In this document: piece after piece, positions 7,648-18,084 of the stretch | Position numbering within the stretch: position 1 is the stretch's first letter | Layout: each line of letters begins with the position of its first letter | DNA from: Didemnitutus sp041906465 | GTDB taxonomy: Bacteria > Verrucomicrobiota > Verrucomicrobiia > Opitutales > Opitutaceae | Direction of reading: 5' to 3' | DNA: 64,000 bases | Assembly: GCA_041906465.1 (NCBI GenBank) | Contig: JAYRJE010000003.1 | Coordinates: 1 to 64,000 of the forward strand | Translations under genes and position numbers: made by a program | The notes under the pieces: model-generated | Told to the model about the DNA's origin: nothing | The model's input: the letters and a program-made list of their open reading frames with translations, nothing else | The model's database searches: none

Positions 7648-8944
7648 CCTCCTCGTCATTCTCACCGGCTCGATCGCCGCCGCGAAGGCCTGCGACGTCA
7701 TCTCGCGGCTCGTGCAGCGCGGGCATCGCGTGCGGTGCGTGGCGACGCCGGCGGCATTGCGCTTCATCGGGTCGGCGACGCTCGAGGGCCTCACCGGCGC
7801 CGTGCCGCTCACGGACATGTTCGCGCCGGGCGCGGCGCTCGAGCACATCGAGCTGACGCGGTGGGCCGATGCCGTGCTCGTCTGTCCGGGGACGGCGAAC
7901 ACGATCAACCGCCTCGCCGCGGGACTGGCGGACGATTTGCCCGGGGCGCTGTTTCTCGCGCACGATCGCCGGAAGCCGTGGCTCATTGCGCCCGCGATGA
8001 ATCCCGCGATGTGGGTGCACCCGGCGACCGAAGCGGCCGTGGAGAAGCTGACGGGTTGGGGCGTGACCTTCGTGCCCGTCGGACAAGGGCGCACGGCGTG
8101 CGGCGAAGTGGGCGAAGGGCGCTTGGCCGAACCGCCGGCGATCGTCGCGGCGGTCGAGGGCGCGGTCGCTCGGCCGGAGCGGCGGTTGCGTGTGCTGATC
8201 ACCAGTGGTGGCACGGCGGAACCGGTCGATGGCGTGCGCGTGCTGACAAACACCAGCACCGGCGCCACGGGCGCGCTGCTCGCGGAGCATTTTGTGCGCT
8301 GCGGCCATGTGGTGACGTTGTTGCGCGCGCGCAGTGCCGAGCGGCCGGAAGTGGCGTGTCGCGAGGAAACGTTTTTCACCTTCGCCGATCTCGATGCCGC
8401 GCTCACGCGTCTGCTCGCGGCGGAGCCGTTCGACGCGGTGATCCATGCGGCGGCGGTCAGCGATTACGGGGTTGAATTCGTCGACGCGACCGGGCGGGCG
8501 CAGCCGGCCGGCGCCGGCAAGCTCGACACCGACGCGCCGCCGTTGCTGCGCCTGCGACCTCACCCGAAGCTGCTCGACACGCTGCGCGACCGCGCGGTCA
8601 AGCCGCTCCGCGTCGTCGCATTCAAACTCACGTGTGGTGCCCAAGCCAGCGAGGCGAGCCTGGCAGTGCGGGCGATCTTTGCCCGCTCCCACGCTGACGC
8701 CGTGGTGCACAACGACCTCACCGCGCGCGGCGCGGCCGAGGGGGATTTTCCGGCGTCGCTGCACTTGCCGGACGGTGTCGTTCGCGCCTGCGCGACGCGG
8801 AGCGAGCTTGCGGTCGCACTCGAGTCCTGGCTCGCCAGCGTATCGCCACAGTGTCCGCAGCAGCCCGGTCCAATCGTCCAGCGCGCAGCGCCTCGGCCAA
8901 TTTCAAAATCCAAAATCGAGAATCCCGATGCTCCTCTGTCTTGA
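7634..8944 (+). CDS. coaBC: bifunctional phosphopantothenoylcysteine decarboxylase/synthetase
   Basis: The CoaC half (about 1-180) is a flavoprotein fold with LTGSIAAAKACDVI at the start, the catalytic-histidine region LEHIELTRWAD and the substrate motif PAMNPAMW. It decarboxylates phosphopantothenoylcysteine. The CoaB half (about 188-400) starts with LITSGGTAEPVDGVR and has AAVSDY and a lysine-bearing VAFKLT; it ligates cysteine to phosphopantothenate. The last 35 or so residues, from LASVSPQ onward, look like translated intergenic sequence ending in A+T-rich words and overlap the coaX start by 17 bases, so the tail is probably non-essential. Confidence 0.94.
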   Translation: MSASNLLVILTGSIAAAKACDVISRLVQRGHRVRCVATPAALRFIGSATLEGLTGAVPLTDMFAPGAALEHIELTRWADAVLVCPGTANTINRLAAGLADDLPGALFLAHDRRKPWLIAPAMNPAMWVHPATEAAVEKLTGWGVTFVPVGQGRTACGEVGEGRLAEPPAIVAAVEGAVARPERRLRVLITSGGTAEPVDGVRVLTNTSTGATGALLAEHFVRCGHVVTLLRARSAERPEVACREETFFTFADLDAALTRLLAAEPFDAVIHAAAVSDYGVEFVDATGRAQPAGAGKLDTDAPPLLRLRPHPKLLDTLRDRAVKPLRVVAFKLTCGAQASEASLAVRAIFARSHADAVVHNDLTARGAAEGDFPASLHLPDGVVRACATRSELAVALESWLASVSPQCPQQPGPIVQRAAPRPISKSKIENPDAPLS

Positions 8945-9707
8945 TGTCGGCAATACCCAGATCCATGGCGGCGTCTTTGCGGACGACACGTTGAAGTGCC
9001 AGTTCCGGAAGTCCACGCATCCGCTCGGCTCGTCGGACGAACTCGGTGTATTCTTCCTCGCGGTGTTGCGGGAGAACGGGGTCGACCCGGAGGCCGTCAC
9101 GCAGGTGGCGGTCTGCTCGGTCGTGCCGCCGGCGGCTTATCCGTTGCGCGGGGCGAGCGTGAAATATTTCCGGGTCGAGCCTTTCGTGCTGCAGGCGGGG
9201 GTGAAGACCGGCCTGAAGATTCGCTATCGGAATCCCGCCGAGGTTGGCGCCGATCGCGTGGCGAATGCGATCGCCGCGACGCAGCGGAATCCGGGTCGTA
9301 ACGTGATCGTGGTTGATTGCGGCACGGCGACGACGTTCGACGTCGTGACGTCCGCGGGGGACTACCTCGGCGGGGCGATCATGCCGGGAGTGGGGCTTTC
9401 CGCGGAGACGCTGTCGACGCGCACAGCCAAGCTGCCCGCGGTGGAAATTCACCGGCCGGAATCGGTTCTGGGCCGGACCTCGGTGGAGAGCATCCAGTCC
9501 GGGCTTTATCACGGACACGTGGGTGCGGTGCGGAACCTCATTGGCGAGCTGACCGTCGAAGCCTTCGCGGGCGAGCGACCGCTCGTGGTCGGGACGGGCG
9601 GCTTCGCGCGGATGTTCGAAGCGGAGGGGATCTTTGACGAGATCGTGCCGGAGCTCGTGCTGCTGGGTCTGCGGCAGGCAGTCCGGCTCAACGCGGAAGC
9701 GAAGTGA
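8928..9707 (+). CDS. coaX: type III pantothenate kinase
   Basis: CoaX phosphorylates pantothenate, the first step from vitamin to coenzyme A. The 259-residue product has the ASKHA-fold motifs of the type III enzyme: the phosphate-binding DVGNTQIHGG near the N-terminus, the pantothenate-site GADRVANA, the second phosphate motif VDCGTATTFDV, and LGGAIMPGVG. Type III enzymes are insensitive to CoA feedback and need a monovalent cation, by family knowledge. The ATG at 8928 is inside the end of coaBC. No coaA-type kinase is visible here. Confidence 0.95.
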   Translation: MLLCLDVGNTQIHGGVFADDTLKCQFRKSTHPLGSSDELGVFFLAVLRENGVDPEAVTQVAVCSVVPPAAYPLRGASVKYFRVEPFVLQAGVKTGLKIRYRNPAEVGADRVANAIAATQRNPGRNVIVVDCGTATTFDVVTSAGDYLGGAIMPGVGLSAETLSTRTAKLPAVEIHRPESVLGRTSVESIQSGLYHGHVGAVRNLIGELTVEAFAGERPLVVGTGGFARMFEAEGIFDEIVPELVLLGLRQAVRLNAEAK

Positions 9708-9714
9708 TTTTGCC

Positions 9715-10065
9715 ATGCGCCTGACCTTGCTGAAATCGAAGCTCCACCGTGCGCGGGTGACCGCGGCTGATTTGAACTACGAGGGTTCGATCGCGATCGC
9801 ACCGGAGCTGCGACGCGCCGCGGGCTTTCTGCTGCACGAGCGCGTAGAGATTTACAACGTGACCAACGGCCAGCGCTTCGCGACCTACGTCATCGGTGGC
9901 ACGCAACGCGGCGAGATCATGGTGAACGGCGCGGCGGCGCGCCTGGTGCAGCCGGGCGACGAGGTGATCATCGCCGCGTATGCCGAGTTCGAGCCGGCGG
10001 AAGCGGAGGCGCACGTTCCGACGGTGGTGTTGCTCGACGCCCAAAACCGGCCGAAGGAAAGGTAG
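9715..10065 (+). CDS. panD: aspartate 1-decarboxylase proenzyme
   Basis: PanD makes beta-alanine from aspartate for PanC. The 116-residue product starts MRLTLLKSKLHRARVT and contains the self-cleavage site YEGS with Ser25, which becomes the pyruvoyl cofactor; Lys9 and the NGQRF segment with a conserved arginine also fit the family. It lies seven bases after coaX and closes the coenzyme A operon. A sharp stem-loop follows the stop directly (10066-10087) and may mark the operon end. Confidence 0.95.
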   Translation: MRLTLLKSKLHRARVTAADLNYEGSIAIAPELRRAAGFLLHERVEIYNVTNGQRFATYVIGGTQRGEIMVNGAAARLVQPGDEVIIAAYAEFEPAEAEAHVPTVVLLDAQNRPKER

Positions 10066-10115
10066 GGCGGCGAGTCCCTTCGCCGCCGGTCCCGGCGCGG
10101 AGCGGAGTCCGCGCC
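10066..10115. repeat. two REP-like palindromes after panD
   Basis: GGCGGCGA (10066-10073) pairs with TCGCCGCC (10080-10087), and GGCGCGGA (10094-10101) pairs with TCCGCGCC (10108-10115). Both are perfect 8-bp stems with 6-base loops. The first is preceded by TAG and the second followed by CTA, so the pair is itself an inverted arrangement, like a bacterial interspersed mosaic element. The loop GCGGAG of the second recurs at 59458. They start one base after the panD stop and may end transcription or protect the message. Confidence 0.7.
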
Positions 10116-10247
10116 CTAACGCAGAATGTCCCGCTTTGTGACGCGGACGCGGCACTTTGTGGCACAGCGGCGGTGTCGTGCGGGTGGCGTTTCCCTCGGG
10201 GACGACTATCTTTTCGTTGGAACACCCCCTGCGAAGGAGAACGTATC

Positions 10248-12833
<2,586 letters not shown>

Positions 12834-12980
12834 CGGGCGACCGTGACCGAGCGGGCTCGGCGGCAGGCCAGCTCGGTCGCGGGTGAGCGCTCGCGCGGCG
12901 CCGAAGGGCGAGACGCTGCAGCGCTAATGCCGCTATTGCATTCCGCTTCTGACCGGTGTGCGACGCGGAGGGCCGATTGC

Positions 12981-13002
12981 TATTTCGCCGAAATGCGAAA
13001 TA
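12981..13002 (+). promoter_or_regulatory. ArsR operator upstream of arsR-permease operon
   Basis: TATTTCGC (12981-12988) and GCGAAATA (12995-13002) form a perfect 8-bp inverted repeat with a 6-base spacer. It lies 9 bases before the arsR ATG and just before its GGAGG ribosome site, where an autoregulating ArsR repressor would bind. The geometry (8-6-8) equals that of the second operator at 18456-18477, though the bases differ. Confidence 0.75.
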
Positions 13003-13011
13003 GACGGAGGC

Positions 13012-13344
13012 ATGAAAGTTCGGTCCAGTTCGCGGGAAATCGCCCGACGGGCGGAAGTGTTCAAGGCGCTCGGCCATCCTGATCGCCTGCGGATCGTCGA
13101 CGAGTTGGAGGACGGCGAGCGTTGCGTGTGCGAACTCGTCGAGGCGGTGGGGTCGGGATGGTCGACGGTGTCGCGTCACCTCTCGGTCTTGCGGGATGCG
13201 GGCGTGGTGGCGGACGAGAAGCGCGGGTTGCAGGTCTTTTATCGGATTGCGCTGCCGTGCGTGTCCAACCTGCGGCTCTGCCTCGATGCCGCCCATCGTG
13301 GTGAGGCGGTGGAAGTGCGCCGGAGTTGCGCTTGCAAGGAGTGA
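13012..13344 (+). CDS. arsR: ArsR-family metalloregulator (first copy)
   Basis: A 110-residue winged-helix repressor. The helix-turn-helix VCELVEAVGSGWSTVSRHLSVL is followed by the wing RGLQVFYRI. The sensor motif RCVCEL (Cys38, Cys40) corresponds to the ELCVCDL arsenite site at the DNA-recognition helix of ArsR proteins, and a second Cys pair (Cys106, Cys108 in SCACKE) ends the protein. Trivalent arsenicals or antimonite are the likely inducers. The ATG at 13012 follows GGAGG closely. It sits 4 bases before the permease start and is the first gene of a six-gene rightward operon. Confidence 0.92.
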   Translation: MKVRSSSREIARRAEVFKALGHPDRLRIVDELEDGERCVCELVEAVGSGWSTVSRHLSVLRDAGVVADEKRGLQVFYRIALPCVSNLRLCLDAAHRGEAVEVRRSCACKE

Positions 13345-13348
13345 GGCG

Positions 13349-14647
13349 GTGAACGCGCGCAAGGAGTGGCTTTGGCTCGCGGGCATGGCGGTGGTGTTCG
13401 CCGGGTTCTATTTCGTGCCGTTCGCTCATCCTCGCGTGGACGGGGCGCTGCGCGAGGCGTTCGCGCTCACACAGTGGTATGCGCAGGAGCACGTGATCTT
13501 GTGCCTGCTCCCGGCATTCTGGATCGCGGGCGCGATCGGCGCGTTCGTGTCGCAGCAGTCGGTGATGCGGTATTTCGGGCCGAACGCGCCGAAGCTCGCC
13601 AGTTACGGCGTGGCGTCGGTGTCCGGCACGATCCTCGCGGTGTGCTCGTGCACGGTGTTGCCGCTCTTCTCGGGCATCTTCCGGATGGGGGCGGGGCTGG
13701 GACCTGCGACGGCGTTTCTCTACTCGGGCCCGGCGATCAACGCGCTGGCGATCATTCTCACGGCGAAGGTGCTCGGCCTGCAGCTCGGGCTGGCGCGAGC
13801 GATCGGAGCGGTCGCGTTCTCACTCGTGATCGGCGGGCTGATGCACTGGTTTTTCCGGCACGAAGAGCGTGCGAAGGCGATCAAGCTGGCCGAGCTGCCC
13901 GCGCCGCCGGCGACGCGGCCGCTCTGGCAGACGGCGGTATTTTTCGGGTTGATGGTCGCGGTGCTCGTCCTCGCCAACTGGAGCGGCGCGGAGCGCGAGC
14001 GCGGCTTTTTCGCAGCGGTGTTGGCGGTGAAGTGGGAACTCACCAGCGCGGCGGCCCTGGCGCTGGCGGTGGTGGCTTGGCGTTGGTTCAAGCTTCCGGC
14101 GTTGAAGCTAGGCGTCACGGTTGCGGCGACTGTGATCGTGGCCCTGACGACGCCGGCGCATCCGCAGTTGGCGGTGCTCGTGGCGGTCGCGGGACTCGCG
14201 TGGGCGACCGCCGGACAGGAAGGCGAGGCCGGCGAGTGGTTCAGTCAGTCGTGGGAGAACGCGAAGCAGATCTTTCCCCTGCTCATCGGCGGTGTGTTGG
14301 TGGCGGGCTTGCTGCTTGGCCGGCCGGGACATGCGGGTCTGATTCCGAGCGAGTGGATCGCGCATGCGGTGGGCGGGAATTCGTTGGGCGCGAATCTGTT
14401 TTCCGCGGTGGCCGGGGCGCTGATGTATTTCGCGACGCTCACCGAGATTCCGGTCCTGCAGGGGCTGATCGGCAGCGGGATGGGGCAGGGGCCGGCGCTC
14501 ACCCTGCTGCTGGCCGGTCCGGCGCTTAGCCTGCCGAGCATGGTCGTGATCAACTCAATCCTCGGCCCGAAGAAGACCGTCGCCTATGTCGGGCTGGTCG
14601 TCGGTCTCTCGACGCTGGTCGGCTGGGGCTACGGCGCGCTGGCCTGA
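13349..14647 (+). CDS. permease, COG0701/ArsP-like
   Basis: A 432-residue membrane protein with about 10-12 hydrophobic segments and the COG0701 (DUF318) signature CSCTVLPLFSGIF, a Cys-x-Cys motif in the membrane, followed by GAGLGPATAFLYSGPAINALA; the second half repeats a related motif around LTEIPVLQGL. ArsP of Campylobacter, in the same family, exports trivalent organoarsenicals such as methylarsenite; other members handle unknown substrates. The GTG start at 13349 overlaps nothing but lies 4 bases after arsR. ArsR control and the Cys pair support a soft-metal or organoarsenical substrate; the exact one is inferred. Confidence 0.85.
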   Translation: MNARKEWLWLAGMAVVFAGFYFVPFAHPRVDGALREAFALTQWYAQEHVILCLLPAFWIAGAIGAFVSQQSVMRYFGPNAPKLASYGVASVSGTILAVCSCTVLPLFSGIFRMGAGLGPATAFLYSGPAINALAIILTAKVLGLQLGLARAIGAVAFSLVIGGLMHWFFRHEERAKAIKLAELPAPPATRPLWQTAVFFGLMVAVLVLANWSGAERERGFFAAVLAVKWELTSAAALALAVVAWRWFKLPALKLGVTVAATVIVALTTPAHPQLAVLVAVAGLAWATAGQEGEAGEWFSQSWENAKQIFPLLIGGVLVAGLLLGRPGHAGLIPSEWIAHAVGGNSLGANLFSAVAGALMYFATLTEIPVLQGLIGSGMGQGPALTLLLAGPALSLPSMVVINSILGPKKTVAYVGLVVGLSTLVGWGYGALA

Positions 14648-14659
14648 TCGATTTTCGTC

Positions 14660-14893
14660 ATGAAAAAAATCCAAGTGCTCGGAACGGGTTGCCGGAAGTG
14701 CAGCCTGCTTGCTGAAACCGCGGAGGGCGCCGCCCGGACGCTCGGCCTCGAATACACCCTCGAGAAGGTCACGGATCTGAACCAGATCGCGTCGTTCGGC
14801 GTGATGTTCACACCCGCGCTCGTGGTTGATGGTGTCGTTAAGGTCGCCGGCAAGGTGCCGTCGCTCGACGAGACGAAGAAGCTGCTCGGTTAA
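14660..14893 (+). CDS. small thioredoxin-like redox-active disulfide protein
   Basis: A 77-residue protein with a minimal thioredoxin fold: MKKIQVLGTGCRKCSLL has the CRKC active-site motif (Cys11, Cys14), then MFTPALVVDGVV with the cis-proline strand. It matches the TM0996/MTH895 type of miniature thioredoxin. It is cytoplasmic (no signal). These proteins commonly sit beside COG0701 permeases, suggesting they reduce or hand over thiols for the permease substrate. It lies 12 bases after the permease, same operon. Confidence 0.88.
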   Translation: MKKIQVLGTGCRKCSLLAETAEGAARTLGLEYTLEKVTDLNQIASFGVMFTPALVVDGVVKVAGKVPSLDETKKLLG

Positions 14894-14908
14894 AAATCCC
14901 GTGGCGCC

Positions 14909-15304
14909 ATGAATACCACTTCGACCAACTGTTCCGGCCAATGCCGCGAGAATGCCGGTCTGCCGGCGCTCGTTTATCCCTGCTCTGGTGCCGCGGATGT
15001 CGGCGAGATCGCCGATCACGCCGCGCGGCGACTCAGCGCCGATGAAACTGCACGGATGTCGTGCCTCGCCGGCGTGGCGGCGCGCGTGAGCGGCTTGGTG
15101 GCAAGCGCCGCGGCTGCGCCCGCGTTGCTCGCGATCGACGGCTGTCCGCACGACTGCGCGCGCAAGACGCTCGCGGCGGCGGGCTTCACCGTGATCAAGC
15201 ACGTGCGTGTGACTGATCTCGGTTTTCGAAAAGGCCACTCGCCCGCCGATGCCGCCGCGGTCGATCGCGTCGTGCACGCGGCAGCGCTGGCACTCAAGTC
15301 CTGA
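14909..15304 (+). CDS. DGC-domain putative zinc-binding protein
   Basis: A 131-residue protein of the DGC family, named after its motif: here IDGCPHDCARKTL at about 78-90. Other Cys residues (NCSGQC near the N-terminus, YPCSG, MSCLAG) are spaced like metal ligands or redox centres, seven in all. The family is annotated as zinc-binding on structural inference, with no known reaction. Its steady company with COG0701 permeases, mini-thioredoxins and CcdA implies a task in thiol or metalloid handling. It sits 15 bases after the thioredoxin-like gene. Confidence 0.85.
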   Translation: MNTTSTNCSGQCRENAGLPALVYPCSGAADVGEIADHAARRLSADETARMSCLAGVAARVSGLVASAAAAPALLAIDGCPHDCARKTLAAAGFTVIKHVRVTDLGFRKGHSPADAAAVDRVVHAAALALKS

Positions 15305-15331
15305 TCCCGCTTTCCCGCTCTTTTTCCGCCG

Positions 15332-15733
15332 ATGAAAATCAACGCCCCGTTCTGTTTGCTCTCGCTGTCCCTCTTTGGCGCCGCCGTGGCGATAGCCGCG
15401 TTGCGTGCCGCTGATGCGCCGCCGGCGTTGCCGCGGCTGGTCGATCTGGGCGCGGGAAAATGCGTTCCGTGCCAGCAGATGAAACCGATCCTCGAGGAGT
15501 TGAAGCGCGACTACGCGGATCAGTTTGAAACGGTGTTCATCGACGTGTGGGAGAAGCGCGACGAAGGGAAGAAATACGGCATCCGCCTGATTCCGACGCA
15601 GATTTTCTACGACGCGACGGGCAAAGAGCGTTTTCGGCACGAGGGCTTCCTGGCGAAAAAGGAGATTTTGGCGAAGTGGCGGGAGTTGGGCGTCGCCGTG
15701 CACGATCCCGCGGTGGCGACGGAGAAGCGCTGA
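15332..15733 (+). CDS. exported thioredoxin-family protein
   Basis: A 133-residue protein with an N-terminal signal or anchor (MKINAPFCLLSLSLFGAAVA) and a thioredoxin domain with active site CVPCQQMKP (Cys47, Cys50) and cis-proline strand RLIPTQIFYD. It should face the periplasm. It is directly followed by ccdA with a one-base gap, so CcdA is the likely electron donor. The substrate may be the Cys-rich permease or metalloid-thiol adducts; this is inference from gene order. Confidence 0.88.
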   Translation: MKINAPFCLLSLSLFGAAVAIAALRAADAPPALPRLVDLGAGKCVPCQQMKPILEELKRDYADQFETVFIDVWEKRDEGKKYGIRLIPTQIFYDATGKERFRHEGFLAKKEILAKWRELGVAVHDPAVATEKR

Positions 15734-15734
15734 C

Positions 15735-16430
15735 GTGGACGAGTTGTTCATCTCGCTCAGCGAGGCCATGAGCGGTGCGCCGGCGGTGGCGCTGGCAGCG
15801 GCGTTTGCGTGGGGGGTGTTGAGCATCGTGCTCAGCCCGTGTCACCTCGCGAGCATCCCGCTCATCGTCGGATTCCTGCAAAGTGGCGGACGCGTCACGC
15901 CGGCGCGCGCCGCGGGTTTGTCGACGCTGTTTGCGCTCGGCATCCTCGGCTCGATTGCGCTGATTGGCGCGGTCACGGCCGCAGCCGGGCGCATGCTGGG
16001 CGATCTCGGACCGTGGGGAAATTACGCGGTGGCCGCGGTGTTCTTCGTGTTCGGGCTGCACCTGCTCGATGTGCTGTCGTTGCCCGAGGGGTGGAAACCG
16101 GCGGCGACGCAACCGCGCCGGGGAGCGTGGGGCGCGCTGATTTTCGGGCTCGTGTTCGGCGTCGCGCTCGGGCCGTGCACGTTCGGATTCATGGCGCCGG
16201 TGCTGGGCGTGACGTTCGCGCTGGCGGGCAGCCAGCCGATCTTCGGTTACGGCGTGCTGGTGCTGTTTGGGCTCGGGCACTGCGCGGTCATCGGGCTCGC
16301 GGGTGTCGCGAGTTCCTGGGTGCAGCGTTGGCTGGCGTGGCAGGGCGAAGGTTCGGGCGCGCGCTGGGTGCGGCGCGGTTGCGGAGTGATCGTATGTCTC
16401 GCGGGCGCCTATTTGATTTTTCAGGCGTGA
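15735..16430 (+). CDS. ccdA: CcdA-type transmembrane thiol-electron transporter
   Basis: The 231-residue protein has six predicted membrane helices and the two conserved membrane cysteines of CcdA/DsbD-beta: SPCHLASIPLIVGF near residue 35 and GPCTFGFMAPVLG near residue 150. CcdA shuttles electrons from cytoplasmic thioredoxin to periplasmic thioredoxin-like partners. The partner here is probably the product of the gene immediately upstream. The GTG start one base after that gene's stop indicates coupled translation. No cytochrome c maturation genes are nearby, so a role in the arsenic/thiol operon is more likely. Confidence 0.88.
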   Translation: MDELFISLSEAMSGAPAVALAAAFAWGVLSIVLSPCHLASIPLIVGFLQSGGRVTPARAAGLSTLFALGILGSIALIGAVTAAAGRMLGDLGPWGNYAVAAVFFVFGLHLLDVLSLPEGWKPAATQPRRGAWGALIFGLVFGVALGPCTFGFMAPVLGVTFALAGSQPIFGYGVLVLFGLGHCAVIGLAGVASSWVQRWLAWQGEGSGARWVRRGCGVIVCLAGAYLIFQA

Positions 16431-16527
16431 CGGGCGTGGAGAGCCACTGCCGTAACAGATGAATGTTTCGGTTGCCGTTCGGTGGACGAGCGCGGCGTGT
16501 TGGCGGCGCACTCCGTCGTCGCGAGAT

Positions 16528-17583
16528 CTACGCGGCGGCGTTGTAGTAGCGCCGCTTGAACCAGAACGCGACGTGCACGAGTCCGATGAGCGCCGGCACC
16601 TCGATGAGCGGCCCTACCACCGCGGCGAAGGCGACGCCGGACTTCAGACCGAAGACGGCGATCGCGACGGCGATCGCCAGTTCGAAGTTGTTGCCCGCGG
16701 ACGTGAACGCGAGCGAGGCGGACCGCGGGTAATCCGCGCCGAGACGCTGCGCCATGACGAAGCTCACGAAGAACATCGCGACGAAGTAGAGTCCCAGCGG
16801 CAGCGCGATGCGCAACACGTCGAGCGGAAGGCGCACGATCGCATCGCCCTTGAACGCGAACATGATCACGATGGTGAACAGCAACGCGCCCAGCGTGAGC
16901 GGGGAGATGCGGGGGATGAACTTCGTTTCATACCATTCCTCGCCCTTGAGCGGGATCAGGATGGCGCGGCTGAGGACACCCGCAGCGAACGGGATGCCGA
17001 GGTAGATCATCACGCTCCAGAAAATGTCGCTCATGGCCACGTGCACGACCGTGCCTTCCAGGCCGAACCACGGCGGCAGCACGGTGATGAACACCCAGGC
17101 GTAGACGCTGTAGAAGAGGATTTGCGCGACGCTGTTGAGCGCCACGAGGCCGGCGGCGAATTCGCGGCTGCCGTGTGCGAGTTCGTTCCAGACGAGCACC
17201 ATCGCGATGCAACGGGCGATGCCGACCAGAATCAGGCCGACCATGTAGTCCGGGTGATCGCGCAGCAGCAGGATAGCGAGGAGAAACATGAGCACGGGGC
17301 CGACGATCCAGTTCTGGATCAGCGAGAGCGTCAGGATGCGCGTGTTCGAAAACACCTTCGGCAGCTGTCCGTAGCGCACCTTCGCGAGGGGCGGATACAT
17401 CATCAGGATGAGGCCGATGGCGATGGGCAGGTTGGTCGTGCCGACGGTCAGCGGCGCGAAGAACGCCTCGGGATCAGTCAGCACGAAATGCCCGAGGGCG
17501 ACGCCGAGACCCATTGCGGCGAAGATCCAGAGCGTCAGGTAGCGATCGAGGAAGGAAAGGTTTTTGGCAACGGATTCGGACAT
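16528..17583 (-). CDS. acr3: ACR3-family arsenite efflux transporter
   Basis: ACR3 exports arsenite across the inner membrane using the proton gradient. The 351-residue product has ten predicted helices. The conserved membrane cysteine is in GIARCIAMVLVWNELAHG, and ten-helix hallmarks include FTSAGNNFELAIAVAI. The ATG at 17583 is preferred over a TTG at 17604 because GGAG lies just before it. It is the last gene of the leftward arsR-arsC-acr3 unit and converges on ccdA with a 97-base gap. Confidence 0.94.
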   Translation of the reverse strand: MSESVAKNLSFLDRYLTLWIFAAMGLGVALGHFVLTDPEAFFAPLTVGTTNLPIAIGLILMMYPPLAKVRYGQLPKVFSNTRILTLSLIQNWIVGPVLMFLLAILLLRDHPDYMVGLILVGIARCIAMVLVWNELAHGSREFAAGLVALNSVAQILFYSVYAWVFITVLPPWFGLEGTVVHVAMSDIFWSVMIYLGIPFAAGVLSRAILIPLKGEEWYETKFIPRISPLTLGALLFTIVIMFAFKGDAIVRLPLDVLRIALPLGLYFVAMFFVSFVMAQRLGADYPRSASLAFTSAGNNFELAIAVAIAVFGLKSGVAFAAVVGPLIEVPALIGLVHVAFWFKRRYYNAAA

Positions 17584-17622
17584 GAGAAACTCCGGGAAGA
17601 ACAAACGGTGCGTGGCGAGAGA

Positions 17623-18084
17623 TTAACTGCGACGCGCCTTCAGTTGGTCGCGCCGACCCTCGGCGTAGGCGGTGAACGTGCGGCGAATCTCGTTTCGGAC
17701 GCGGCGGAAAACGGCGAGTTTTTCCTCCTCGGTGCCCTCGGCGTGCGCGGGGTCCTCGAACGGCCAGTGGTGGCGGTTCACTTGTCCCGGAAACACGGGG
17801 CAGGCTTGGTCCGCGTGGCCGCACACGGTGATCACGGTCTCGACCGGCTGCGCCATGAAATCGAGCATTGACTTCGAGGTGTGGTGCGAGATGTCGATCT
17901 GGATTTCCTGCATCACGCGGATCGCGAGCGGATGCACGTAGCCGGCGGGTTTGGACCCGGCGCTGGCGACCTCGAGGATGTCGCCCGCCACCGCGCGCAG
18001 GATGCCTTCGGCGAGGTGGCTGCGGCAGGAATTGCCGGTGCAGAGGATGAGGACCGTTGGTTTGGAGTCAGGCATGGGATTCAT
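17623..18084 (-). CDS. arsC: arsenate reductase, thioredoxin-coupled type
   Basis: ArsC reduces arsenate to arsenite for export by ACR3. The 153-residue product (ATG at 18084; a second ATG at 18075 would give 150) has the low-molecular-weight phosphatase loop CTGNSCRS (CX5R) and the distal cysteine pair in VCGHADQACPVFPG, which marks the thioredoxin-coupled pI258 type rather than the glutaredoxin type. The ATG at 18084 overlaps the arsR stop as ATGA. A mini-thioredoxin encoded in the opposite arm could act as reductant, but that is inferred. Confidence 0.94.
   Translation of the reverse strand: MNPMPDSKPTVLILCTGNSCRSHLAEGILRAVAGDILEVASAGSKPAGYVHPLAIRVMQEIQIDISHHTSKSMLDFMAQPVETVITVCGHADQACPVFPGQVNRHHWPFEDPAHAEGTEEEKLAVFRRVRNEIRRTFTAYAEGRRDQLKARRS

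Noticed and set aside
16459..17871. 470-codon rightward open frame opposite acr3
   Set aside because: The ACR3 reading on the minus strand has ten helices and the conserved cysteine; the plus-strand frame is charged and lacks any pattern.
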